IMG/VR virus record: IMGVR_UViG_3300033141_000652
Span: 1-38,424 of that record
Source of the DNA: a virus
Direction: 5' to 3' (one strand)
Length of the DNA stretch: 38,424 nt
In this document: in pieces, positions 21,149-29,725 of the stretch
Layout: each line of letters begins with the position of its first letter
Numbering within the stretch: position 1 is the first letter of the stretch
Notes under the pieces: model-generated
What the model was told of the DNA's origin: nothing
The model's database searches: none
The model's input: the letters and a program-made list of their open reading frames with translations, nothing else
Translations under genes and position numbers: made by a program

Positions 21149-22047
21149 TATGTTTCGACTCTCTTTATATTAGGTGGGAATGGTTGCTTGCTACTACGTA
21201 AAGCCCGTGCTGCAATTTCGCGGCAGACCCCAGCCTGCACACCATGCTCGTCCTGGTCTGCCTTCCTCATACGAGAAACATGCATGTAATACATCGCCTG
21301 ATAAATCATATACTCTGGGTTTAAGTAACATATATCCGTGTCGTTGATAAGTTTAGCCTGCTTTTGCAATCCTTCTATTCTAAGAATTCTGCCAGCAGTA
21401 AGGTCTGAGCCTGCCCAGAGATTGCTGTAGTTGTAGTCTTCGTGTTTACTGTATTCTGAAAATGTGGAAAAGTGCAATAATGGACTTGCTGTACCACGTA
21501 TAATTATATACTGCTGTGATGCAATTGGTGTAAGAAAATCTCCGTTGCCATCTGCTTGTGTTACTCTATAAATATGTGTGAAGCCTTCTGGTATTGTATA
21601 ATCATATACAGACGCTGCTACTTCTACGGTTTCATCTACCTTTTCAATAAACACACCCTCTGATGTGGCGTGTGATATCGCTAGATTTAGGGAAGACAAT
21701 ATTTCAGGCCACTTATACTCGTTTAATATAATGTAGGTATCCCCAGCATCGGGTGCTACAGTAAACGGTTTGTCAGAACTAATTGTTATCGTGCCTGTAG
21801 AGTGTGCTGAATCTGTTATTCTACTAGACTCGCCTTGTGGGGCAGCGCCGTCCGTGGTTGTTACAATGCGAATGTTTGAAACAGGTTGTGTATTCTGGAA
21901 GAAATCATCAATTTCTTGCCTCTCATCATCCACTACAGTAGTTGTCGTGCCACTGTCTACTGTGCCCTCAAAGAACTCATCGTATTTGAAAAGCAGGCGA
22001 CCCATTTGCTGTACTAATTCTATTACTGTGTTTCTAAATAGCGCCAT
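21148..22047 (-). CDS. Head-tail adaptor candidate
   Basis: 299 residues. Starts MALFRNTVIELVQQMGRLL, has a beta-rich middle (SNIRIVTTTDGAAPQG, TITISSDKPFTVAP) with a Glu-rich loop and a helical C-terminal part (EYMIYQAMYYMHVSRM). The order MCP, decoration, this, tail protein is that of neck/adaptor genes. No diagnostic motif, so the call rests on context. Confidence 0.5.
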   Translation of the reverse strand: MALFRNTVIELVQQMGRLLFKYDEFFEGTVDSGTTTTVVDDERQEIDDFFQNTQPVSNIRIVTTTDGAAPQGESSRITDSAHSTGTITISSDKPFTVAPDAGDTYIILNEYKWPEILSSLNLAISHATSEGVFIEKVDETVEVAASVYDYTIPEGFTHIYRVTQADGNGDFLTPIASQQYIIIRGTASPLLHFSTFSEYSKHEDYNYSNLWAGSDLTAGRILRIEGLQKQAKLINDTDICYLNPEYMIYQAMYYMHVSRMRKADQDEHGVQAGVCREIAARALRSSKQPFPPNIKRVET

Positions 22048-22178
22048 TATTTCTTTTCCTTCTTGCCACTGTTAGTTTTCTTGAGGCAAATAGCCAACCT
22101 TTGTTTGTATGGCCATTTAGAATGCTCCCGTCTCAAAAACCTCATACAAGCACCCATGCTAGTAGTTGGTATTGGCAT
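22047..22178 (-). CDS. 43-aa basic protein between decoration and adaptor genes
   Basis: Start at 22178 and stop at 22047, sharing a base with each neighbour (TAATG at both ends). The product is very basic with a REHSKWPYKQRLAICL core and a Lys-rich end, resembling a short phage protein often found near structural genes. Its translation depends on coupling. Confidence 0.55.
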   Translation of the reverse strand: MPIPTTSMGACMRFLRREHSKWPYKQRLAICLKKTNSGKKEKK

Positions 22179-22603
22179 TATGCAGCCTCCGATTCCTTAT
22201 TCATGTTACAAAATATTATTGCCCTGTCTGGGGCAGTGGCATACCCAATAACTGTGTTGGCATCCCCAGTGTCGCTCGGTGCCGTCTGGGTGTACTGCCC
22301 AGCAGTCTCGGAGGCATATATAGCACCACCTACAGTGGCGCCACTTATTCTACCGCCGATGGATACCTCACCGAAATAGACTTTTATTGTTTGGTCTACT
22401 ACTCCGTCTTCCGCGGCGACACAACGTGCATGTATTGGTACAGCCGTGTCTGCATCTGTACTAGCATCGGCCTGTTTCCAACCACCGCCAGTCACTGCCC
22501 AACCAACTGGGTCGCCTTTATTCACAGCGCCAGACAGCTTTATATATGCTGGGATTTCCCCATTGAAAATTAATGCCCCAGATTGTGCATCAGCGAATGC
22601 CAT
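22178..22603 (-). CDS. Capsid decoration-like protein, short paralogue
   Basis: 141 residues with AAGGAG upstream. Gly/Ala/Thr-rich and all-beta; SGAVNKGDPVGW, DADTAVP, AAEDGVVDQTIKV, GGAIYASETAGQYTQTAP and IGYATAPDRAIIF. The same layout is seen in the N-terminal half of the neighbouring 275-residue protein. This fits the DUF2190-like decoration/head-fibre proteins. Head surface role is inferred. Confidence 0.65.
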   Translation of the reverse strand: MAFADAQSGALIFNGEIPAYIKLSGAVNKGDPVGWAVTGGGWKQADASTDADTAVPIHARCVAAEDGVVDQTIKVYFGEVSIGGRISGATVGGAIYASETAGQYTQTAPSDTGDANTVIGYATAPDRAIIFCNMNKESEAA

Positions 22604-22625
22604 TTGCTGGTTCTCCTTATTTTAA

Positions 22626-22651
22626 TTGGGGGTGTTTAAGCCCACCCCCAA
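22626..22651 (-). terminator. 9-bp GC-rich hairpin between the decoration genes
   Basis: On the minus strand TTGGGGGTG pairs with CACCCCCAA around an 8-base loop. The tail after the stem is TTAAAATAAGG, not a U-run, so it may slow transcription or protect mRNA rather than terminate it. It is placed directly after the stop of the 275-residue gene. Confidence 0.5.
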
Positions 22652-22662
22652 GGCTTTTGTGG

Positions 22663-23490
22663 TTAAACCACCAGGCAACGCATCTTGATGCCAAGTACCT
22701 GTGCATCGCCACCTGTGATACCATCCATGTCAACCCAAACGGAGAAGTTCCGTCCAGGTGTGGCAAATCCAGCATCCATCAAATGTGAAGCACCAGCAAT
22801 GTCGATGTAGCACAGTTTGTTGTCCGCGCCACTGTCGAAATCCGCGGTTGTCTGCGCCGAGCCTGTATCCTGGTCGTTATCTGCACCATCATACCCACCA
22901 GTTATGGTGAGGTCAACATCAACCGCAGTTGCCCCAATAGAATTGAATATGATTCTAGCAGACTCAAGGGATACCATGTTATGTGGGAAACAGCCCTTGA
23001 TATAGGCGTCTTCACCATCAGCGTCAAGCTGTGGGCCAGTCCAACCAGTATCTACTGTGCCAAGACCAGTTTCACCAGTAGTGTCATAGGTATCAACCTC
23101 GAACCAGAAAGTTTCCTCTCTCGGCTGTGCCAGGTCGATTCTAACACGTGATGTAGACAGCGCCCAACCAACAATTTGAATCAAGTCACCATCTGTGGCT
23201 GGCTTGGTTTCTGTAATTGCGCCAGCAGTACCAGAAAGATACTGTGCTGTATTAATGGTGTATGGTTCATCTAGGTCTTCGAAGACCGCGCCACGACAGA
23301 CGTTAATTTCGTCGCCGTCAACACCATCCTCAAGTGCTATCCACTGGGCATAAATCGGCCCAGCAGCTACGTTAGCATCTGCGGCAACCCATCCAGAGCT
23401 ATACCCAAGCAGATTACCCCTTGTAACTGTCCCAGACAGTTCTAGTTTGCCAAGTTTGTCCTTTTGCTTTATTACCAAAGCGTATGCCAT
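22663..23490 (-). CDS. Capsid decoration-like protein, long paralogue
   Basis: 275 residues; AAGGAGGATAG precedes ATG. Residues 1-120 align in pattern with the 141-residue neighbour (GTVTRGNLLGY, GWVAADA, ALEDGVDGDEINV, YLSGTAGAITETKP, VGWALSTSRVRI). A second beta domain follows (residues about 125-275, VSLESARIIFN, VDVDLTITGGYDGADND). The extra domain may project from the capsid. Its ribosome binding site is strong, as expected of an abundant virion protein. Confidence 0.7.
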   Translation of the reverse strand: MAYALVIKQKDKLGKLELSGTVTRGNLLGYSSGWVAADANVAAGPIYAQWIALEDGVDGDEINVCRGAVFEDLDEPYTINTAQYLSGTAGAITETKPATDGDLIQIVGWALSTSRVRIDLAQPREETFWFEVDTYDTTGETGLGTVDTGWTGPQLDADGEDAYIKGCFPHNMVSLESARIIFNSIGATAVDVDLTITGGYDGADNDQDTGSAQTTADFDSGADNKLCYIDIAGASHLMDAGFATPGRNFSVWVDMDGITGGDAQVLGIKMRCLVV

Positions 23491-23523
23491 TATCTATCCT
23501 CCTTATAGATTTAAGCAATTATT

Positions 23524-23566
23524 CGGTCTGCTTAAGACCGTTGATTGTTACAGTTTAAGCTGTAAC
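23524..23566 (-). repeat. Two tandem hairpins after the major capsid gene
   Basis: GTTACAG/CTGTAAC (23547-23553/23560-23566) includes the capsid stop codon in its loop. CGGTCT/AGACCG (23524-23529/23535-23540) follows. No U-run, so mRNA stabilisation or processing is more likely than full termination. They lie between capsid and decoration genes. Confidence 0.5.
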
Positions 23567-24493
23567 GGTGCCATCAGAGTCGATGCCATCTACCTTGCTA
23601 CTAGTCCGCAGGTTCTCCATTTTGAGTCCGCAGTACCATTTTATCCGATAGCGTATCGCATCTTTGGTTTCCAACTCACCGAGTTCCTTGACCTGAACTC
23701 CGTTGGTTCCCTGGACACCGCAAACATCCTGCCCACCGAAAGTGAGCACAAAGATGGTTGTATTACCGCCACCAGTCTTGGCTGAGTAAGCACCAGACGC
23801 GGCAGTTTCGGTGTCAACAATATGGTCAGTCGTATAGATAGGAATACCATCAAACGACTGTGTTGGTCTGCCCCAATGGTCTCTAGTTGCTGGGAATGCA
23901 TCACCAATACTGTCAAGGTATACGCTAATCCCACGCCGCATGGCTTTCGACATGAATATATGCGTGGGTCTAACGCCCCTCACCAGGTCGATGGCTTCCC
24001 GAAGTTTCGCCATTGAGAGGGCAGTGCCAGTACTTGAGCCAGCATGAACCGTATTATAGGTTGTGCTAGACATCAGTACTTGCAGGCCATCAAACTTCTC
24101 TGGGGCTGAAGAATCATCCCCGTACCAGAAGTTATCACAGAACATATACTGCACAGCTTTAACTTTGTTCATCAAGACTGTGCCCTTCAGGTCTGTCTTG
24201 TTAGCCCTAGTATCCTGTGCGAAGTTGTCAATATCAGCATCTCCACCCAGAATCTTCAGCGTAACCGTGGCCTGTGTCAGGACTGGTGTACTTTCTACCC
24301 ACACATCACCAGGTGAATAGAAGCCAGCACCAGAATCGGTGGTAATGGTGTTATAAGTTAGGCTGTTACCGAGTAACGTCTCAAACGGCAGAGCTTCGAG
24401 TTCGGGACTATCCTTGACCAAACGGTCAATTACAACCTTATCAAGCTCTGTTGTTGAGTACTTGTTCATTTCGGTTAGTGTATTAAGAGCCAC
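23555..24493 (-). CDS. Major capsid protein (HK97-fold type)
   Basis: 312 residues. MALNTLTEMNKYSTTELDK start (E-loop and N-arm region), then WVESTPVLTQATVTLKIL typical of the A-domain/E-loop strands, VLMNKVKAVQYMFCDNFWYG helix, LREAIDLVRGVRPTHIFMS and a C-terminal AIRYRIKWYCGLKMEN. This order fits small HK97-type capsid proteins. It follows the scaffold gene and has GGAG before ATG. No protease domain was seen. Confidence 0.8.
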   Translation of the reverse strand: MALNTLTEMNKYSTTELDKVVIDRLVKDSPELEALPFETLLGNSLTYNTITTDSGAGFYSPGDVWVESTPVLTQATVTLKILGGDADIDNFAQDTRANKTDLKGTVLMNKVKAVQYMFCDNFWYGDDSSAPEKFDGLQVLMSSTTYNTVHAGSSTGTALSMAKLREAIDLVRGVRPTHIFMSKAMRRGISVYLDSIGDAFPATRDHWGRPTQSFDGIPIYTTDHIVDTETAASGAYSAKTGGGNTTIFVLTFGGQDVCGVQGTNGVQVKELGELETKDAIRYRIKWYCGLKMENLRTSSKVDGIDSDGTVTA

Positions 24494-24511
24494 TTTGTTT
24501 CTCCTTTAATA

Positions 24512-25207
24512 TTATATTTTTCCATCCAATGCTAATCCAGCCCGTTCTTCGAGGGAAAGCTTAGATATATCTACGCCTGTTCCTTTCGGTGGGCCACCGT
24601 CAACATTAGTTACAGGTTTAGCATCAATAGCTTGCTTGTCGGCATAAGCTTTCAATGCTAGGATTTCCATCTGTTCTGGAGTATTGGCAGCAAGCAACTC
24701 TTTAAGAATATCACTATTAAGCCCGTATTTTGTAACGAGGTCATTAGCTTTCTTAGTACGGGCAGCCTCGGACACGATTGCACTCTGGCTTTCTAGTTCT
24801 GCCTTTAGCTCGGCTAACCTGTTTGCCTCTGCCCTTGAAGCACGGTCACGCTCTACTATAGTTTTGACTAGACCTACATCTCCGCCTTCTTCTTCGGTGC
24901 GTTTTATTAACGCATCCTCTTGTGCTCTAGCTATTTTTTCGGCGTTCTCCGCAACCTGCGTTCTTAGCTGCCTTGCTTCTTCAATTGTTTCTGTAAGTTT
25001 AGCATCAAGGCCTCCGTATCGAGCCTTCCAGCTTGTGTCCTTTTCAGATAACAATGCTTCCACTTCTGCTTGCGTGTATGTTTTCTCCCCAGATGTTTCG
25101 TTCTCCCCAACTACTTCACTTGCCTCAACTACTTGATTGCTAGAAGGCTCCACAGCGGGAACGTTCTGCTCATCTTGTGTTGAAGGAGTATCAGTTTGGT
25201 TTGACAA
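24512..25207 (-). CDS. Scaffolding protein
   Basis: 231 residues. Acidic N-terminus rich in Gln/Glu, long coiled coil (about 45-155, KTYTQAEVEALLSEKD, LTETIEEARQLRTQVAENAE, RLAELKAELES) and a short helical end (LSLEERAGLALDG). Immediately upstream of the capsid gene, as usual for scaffolds that guide procapsid assembly. Confidence 0.75.
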   Translation of the reverse strand: MSNQTDTPSTQDEQNVPAVEPSSNQVVEASEVVGENETSGEKTYTQAEVEALLSEKDTSWKARYGGLDAKLTETIEEARQLRTQVAENAEKIARAQEDALIKRTEEEGGDVGLVKTIVERDRASRAEANRLAELKAELESQSAIVSEAARTKKANDLVTKYGLNSDILKELLAANTPEQMEILALKAYADKQAIDAKPVTNVDGGPPKGTGVDISKLSLEERAGLALDGKI

Positions 25208-25210
25208 TTT

Positions 25211-28200
25211 CTATTTTCCTCCTGATTTCTTTCTGAGTCTGTCTATCGCAGACCCTCTTTGTATAGTTTTTGGTGTTCCGTTTTTGGTATCTTTTGTGCC
25301 TTCGAGTACTTGTTCGGCATATCGTGTACCAAACAATGCGTGTTGAATGACCTGGATTGCATTACGTTCTACATTATAATACTCCTTGCCCATCTTATAT
25401 TCTTTGTTTACTAATTCTTTTATTTTTCTTATTCCTTGTCTATCTGCATATCTTGTACCTAGGGCAGCTTCAAGAATATCTATTGCTTGCTTGTAAAAGG
25501 GCACAGTCATTTCAGCCATACGTGGTATGCTAGTCGCTGCTCTGTCTAATGCCTTGGCATCGCCAGTGGCTGCCCTTACTAAATCACTAATAGCATTAGC
25601 CACTTCAATACCGTAGCCAATTGCAAGTCCACCTGGCTGCCAACCAAGTATTTCTCTTGGGTCGTATGGGCCACGTTCTTTCCCAGTTAAAAGCATGTAG
25701 AGAGAATTCGCAATTAACATGCCCGCAACCATAGTAATTAAGTCTTTACCAGCCCTTTGTTTCTCTGCTGTAGTAGCGTCCGAACCAGGGCGTAATTTGT
25801 TAATATGGTCGTATAATTTCTGCCCGAAGCCACGTGGGAATGTCATTAGGCTACCAGCTAGTCTGCCCGATTCTCCCATTTCAATTGGTGCACGCTCAAA
25901 TCTTCGATATCTAAAGTGTGTTTTTTCAGTTATGAGACGTGCTAATTCCAAAACAGCCGCCTCATGCCCAGTAAACTTTGGTATACCACCCCCGAAATCT
26001 ACTTCTTTAAGCACCACCAAATCAAGAATATGTTTCTGTTCAAGTGGTTGCAGGTCATAAAAACCCGACTTTTCCATGAATTCATCTATATCACCAGAGG
26101 CTTCAAACCTCTTCATTGCACGCTCCGCTTTATTAACAGAAATCCACATTGATACCCTTCTGTTAATCCAATCAGATTTCGCGTAGTATGAAATCTTCTT
26201 GATAAATCGTGCTAGTTTGTTATTACCCAAGGCTTCTTGCATAAGCCAATCACGTTTTATCGCATTATATTGTTTTATATATATATCTGAATATTGCTTT
26301 TCTGCCTCAGATAATTCTCTGTTATTAAAGCTGAAAGCTTCCATGGCATCTGGATGGAACGCTATATTCTGATGAAGATTTCTTACAAACATGTGCGGGG
26401 ATAATGAAAGTACAGAGAATGCCCATGAACCAGATTTTAGCATTAACTTAGCTACTTCACTTCTAGGTATGAATCCATATACTTCTTTAATAAACTGGGA
26501 AATATCCTTTTCTACTTTTCTTGGGTCTTCAAATCTTTCATAGTTTTCTTTGAATAATCTTTCTAATTCTTTAGCATATGGTTCTAAATCTAATGCAAAC
26601 AATCTCCGCCAGTAACGTTTGCGGCGTTGTAATATGTTTTCCTCCATTTCTGGCATATCTTCTATTGTACGACCATGAAGATGTGTTTTGTTGGTATTAG
26701 CCCAACGAATTTCAGACAATTCAAATTGTGGGTTAATCATCATTCTTGGGTCGTACCCAGTATGTATAACACCCCACTCTTTATCGGCTGTATAATCCCA
26801 AAGTGCTTGGTCGCCACCAGAAGCCCAAGCATCAATAGCCTCCTGGATTTCGGCAAGTGTGGGCATATATTGTCTTTCTTCCTCGGCGGCCTTACCAGCT
26901 TTGAATACGTTATCAAGAATACTTTGAGCATCGTCATTGTACATATCAATGCCCCAATGAACACGATTGAATCGTACACGGTGTTCAGCCGCCTTGTATT
27001 CCATCTTGATTTGTTCCGCAATAGCTAATTCTTGTTCTCTTATATCGTTAACTTCTTCCCCAGAACAATGACGTTGTATTCTATCCAAGGCATCCTTGTC
27101 TTTTGATATTTCATCAATGTCCGGTGCTATAGCCTCTAATTCACTATGCATCTTTTCTACTAGTTCATCCATTAGAAGCTTGCGATTTATCATCATGTAG
27201 TAGACTTCGTAGAATCTATCACCAGTACGATTTTGTAGCTCTTGCATGTACCTTGCTATATCCCAAAGTCTTGATGGTGTAGGCACTTTGCCCGTTTCAA
27301 TTTTTCTTCTTTCTAGCTTAGATATAATTTTATTGTGTGCTTCAGCAACGTTCTTTGATTTTTCTAAGCCGACAGAAACTTTCGCATCCATTTCTGTCAA
27401 GCCTATAGCCGCCTGGTTATCCATTGTCTTCATTAGATTAAATCCTTCACTTTCTGTTATAAAAGATTCGGGATTTTCATAATGGTCAATTTCTAAACCA
27501 AGCGTATCCATTATTCTTTGATAACCAGCGTCCGTTAAAAGTTCGGCGCGAACAAGAGAACCTTTATGTGCTTGTATGTTACGCTCTGTTTTATCTGTTA
27601 TTACAATTTTATTACCTATTTTTTCTGGTCTTCCAGATTCTACATATTCTAATATTTCTTTTAGCTCATTAAGCGTCATGCGACGAAGGTCAGAATGTGA
27701 ATCATATTTTTTGAGGTACCTATTAAAGAACCGTGCCTTCTTTCCCCTCTTTGTATAGAAGCCTCGCTCTGTGCCAGTACGTTTGATTTTGGCTCTTACT
27801 TCTGTTTTCGCCTTGCCTAATGTTTTCTTAGTAAAAGCTTTTCCACTTTCGGGTATGTTAAACATTTCACGCATTGCTTTAGAGGTTTCTTTGAAGTTCT
27901 TTGCTTCTTGTCCCTTCATAAGTTTTGCGTAAACATTACTAAATACTTCGTTCTCATCAAACGGATGCAATGTAATTATATCATCTGGTTTAAGGTCAGC
28001 AACATAATCTTCTCCGAAAGTAAATAATACTGCCGCTTTCTCTTTTTTCGTTAAGTCACTATAAGCTTTATTTTTAACCCTTAAAACATATGGAGGTAGG
28101 CGGTCTGTTAATTTTTTGTATTCGGGCAGGAAAACATCATCAACCAATTTTACAATTGGGTCGTCAACAGTTTTCCCTATCATACTTTCATAAATATCAT

Positions 28201-29725
28201 GCCCAATTTCATGAAAGACAGATGGAGTCGCTTCTTCTGTATAAATTATTTCTGCTGGCTTACCTTCTTGGGCAGGGATATACACCGCGCCATTTTCTTT
28301 AAGGTCTACTAATGTTTTGTATAGTAAAGATTTATTAGCATCCTCAGATGATACTTGTGTTAACTTTACGCCACGTTCTGCGGCAATCTTTTCTAGGCTA
28401 AATGGTTCCTCTGCTGCTATTTCCTCTGTTGTTGCTTCTTCTGGTGTAGTAACTACTTCTATCTCTGGTGAAACATTTGGTGGAGGCAGTTCATCCACCA
28501 ATGATACTTGCTGTATTTCACCAGCATCCTGTGTTCTAATTGCCCCAAAGGTTCCTGCTGCTCCACCAAATATTGCCCCAGGAATTGCTGCCCTACTTGC
28601 GGCTTCTGCCAAGCCCTCTATTAAGCTAGCATTTTCATCTATTGCTTTGCGAGCCAAGTTGGTTACAAATTGCTGTGATGTTTCATCAATGCCCTCCGAT
28701 ATAGCCCCAATAAGTGTGGCACCAGTGGCTTTCGCTGGGATACTACGAAGTACTCTGCCAGCTAAACCCTTTAATATTCTATTCGTAACAGGTTTGAATA
28801 GTGTACCCTTTGCCGCACTTAATATTGGTATATTAGTTAATGATTCTATACCACCCTCAATTGGCCCAAGTACAGCCGCTATCTGTATTGCTTGTTCTTC
28901 TGTAGCACCTTGTAGTATTAATGATTGATATACTTCATCTACTAATGCTGGTGAAACTGCTGCTGCCCCAGCCAATAAACCAGCTACTCCACTGCCTGTT
29001 ACTGCTGTTGTAATTGCTGCGGAAGATAAAGCTGCTAGCATATATGTTATAGAAGATGTTAATTCATATACTAGATAATCTGGGTCTGTAAGTAACTCAG
29101 GATTATTAAGCCAACCATTTACATACTCAGGGTTGGGGGATAATTCAGGATGTTCTTGCAACCAATTATTATAATCGGCTTTCCTCTGTTGTATTCTAGG
29201 CAAGAAATAATCTAGTAATGTTTGATTTGTTTGCTCCGCTTTTTCATAACCTGGGGCAGTCACCCATGTACCACCAGGTTGCCAATCATCAATAGTTTCA
29301 GGTATTTCCCCAAAGAATTTGGCGAATACTTGCTCATCATCCTCAGTTTGCAAGAAACCTTCTGGCATACTTTTTCTCAATTCTTCTTTTGTCCGTGGTC
29401 TATAGCCAGCATCAAGCAGTTTTTGCCTGACAGTTTCTTGGCCATCATTTATATCTAGTTGCACATTAAAATTTTGTAATAGTTTAGATGTTCTATCGTC
29501 GGCGAACCAGTAACGTGGTATATTGCGGTTTAGCCATATACCAAGTTTCATCATATCGAATCCCTGTTGCGAACCGTGTATAAATGACTTACCACTATAT
29601 ATAATATTATCTACGGCATCTTTTAGAAAACCCTCATCTTTGTACTTAATAAAAGGTTTTGGTTGTTCTGCTGGTTGCCTTGTATCTTGTTGTGTAGATT
29701 CTTTTCTAAGTCTGTCTATAGTCAA
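25211..29725 (-). CDS. 1504-aa polyvalent virion/ejection protein with HExxH motif
   Basis: 1504 residues, the largest gene. Residues about 225-265 and 300-400 are Gly/Ala-rich and hydrophobic (AAVSPALVDEVYQ, GAISEGIDETSQQF), as in membrane-inserting ejection proteins. SVFHEIGHDIYES (His504-Glu-x2-His) is a zincin metallopeptidase motif. The middle is a long charged helical region. A late hydrophobic segment lies near 1326-1345. N-terminal IDRLRKES and C-terminal IDRLRKKS frame the protein. It lies between the portal-side gene and the scaffold, fitting a packaged protein injected with DNA. A capsid protease role is less likely because of the size. Confidence 0.65.
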   Translation of the reverse strand: MTIDRLRKESTQQDTRQPAEQPKPFIKYKDEGFLKDAVDNIIYSGKSFIHGSQQGFDMMKLGIWLNRNIPRYWFADDRTSKLLQNFNVQLDINDGQETVRQKLLDAGYRPRTKEELRKSMPEGFLQTEDDEQVFAKFFGEIPETIDDWQPGGTWVTAPGYEKAEQTNQTLLDYFLPRIQQRKADYNNWLQEHPELSPNPEYVNGWLNNPELLTDPDYLVYELTSSITYMLAALSSAAITTAVTGSGVAGLLAGAAAVSPALVDEVYQSLILQGATEEQAIQIAAVLGPIEGGIESLTNIPILSAAKGTLFKPVTNRILKGLAGRVLRSIPAKATGATLIGAISEGIDETSQQFVTNLARKAIDENASLIEGLAEAASRAAIPGAIFGGAAGTFGAIRTQDAGEIQQVSLVDELPPPNVSPEIEVVTTPEEATTEEIAAEEPFSLEKIAAERGVKLTQVSSEDANKSLLYKTLVDLKENGAVYIPAQEGKPAEIIYTEEATPSVFHEIGHDIYESMIGKTVDDPIVKLVDDVFLPEYKKLTDRLPPYVLRVKNKAYSDLTKKEKAAVLFTFGEDYVADLKPDDIITLHPFDENEVFSNVYAKLMKGQEAKNFKETSKAMREMFNIPESGKAFTKKTLGKAKTEVRAKIKRTGTERGFYTKRGKKARFFNRYLKKYDSHSDLRRMTLNELKEILEYVESGRPEKIGNKIVITDKTERNIQAHKGSLVRAELLTDAGYQRIMDTLGLEIDHYENPESFITESEGFNLMKTMDNQAAIGLTEMDAKVSVGLEKSKNVAEAHNKIISKLERRKIETGKVPTPSRLWDIARYMQELQNRTGDRFYEVYYMMINRKLLMDELVEKMHSELEAIAPDIDEISKDKDALDRIQRHCSGEEVNDIREQELAIAEQIKMEYKAAEHRVRFNRVHWGIDMYNDDAQSILDNVFKAGKAAEEERQYMPTLAEIQEAIDAWASGGDQALWDYTADKEWGVIHTGYDPRMMINPQFELSEIRWANTNKTHLHGRTIEDMPEMEENILQRRKRYWRRLFALDLEPYAKELERLFKENYERFEDPRKVEKDISQFIKEVYGFIPRSEVAKLMLKSGSWAFSVLSLSPHMFVRNLHQNIAFHPDAMEAFSFNNRELSEAEKQYSDIYIKQYNAIKRDWLMQEALGNNKLARFIKKISYYAKSDWINRRVSMWISVNKAERAMKRFEASGDIDEFMEKSGFYDLQPLEQKHILDLVVLKEVDFGGGIPKFTGHEAAVLELARLITEKTHFRYRRFERAPIEMGESGRLAGSLMTFPRGFGQKLYDHINKLRPGSDATTAEKQRAGKDLITMVAGMLIANSLYMLLTGKERGPYDPREILGWQPGGLAIGYGIEVANAISDLVRAATGDAKALDRAATSIPRMAEMTVPFYKQAIDILEAALGTRYADRQGIRKIKELVNKEYKMGKEYYNVERNAIQVIQHALFGTRYAEQVLEGTKDTKNGTPKTIQRGSAIDRLRKKSGGK

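Noticed and set aside
24511-24540. Minus-strand TATAAT ahead of the capsid gene
   Set aside because: The hexamer at 24511-24516 has no acceptable -35 box at 16-18 bases, and the AT-rich tract is explained by the ribosome binding region.
28317-28928. 203-codon plus-strand frame opposite the 1504-residue gene
   Set aside because: Ser/Ala-rich shadow of a real minus-strand gene; no ribosome binding site and no motif.
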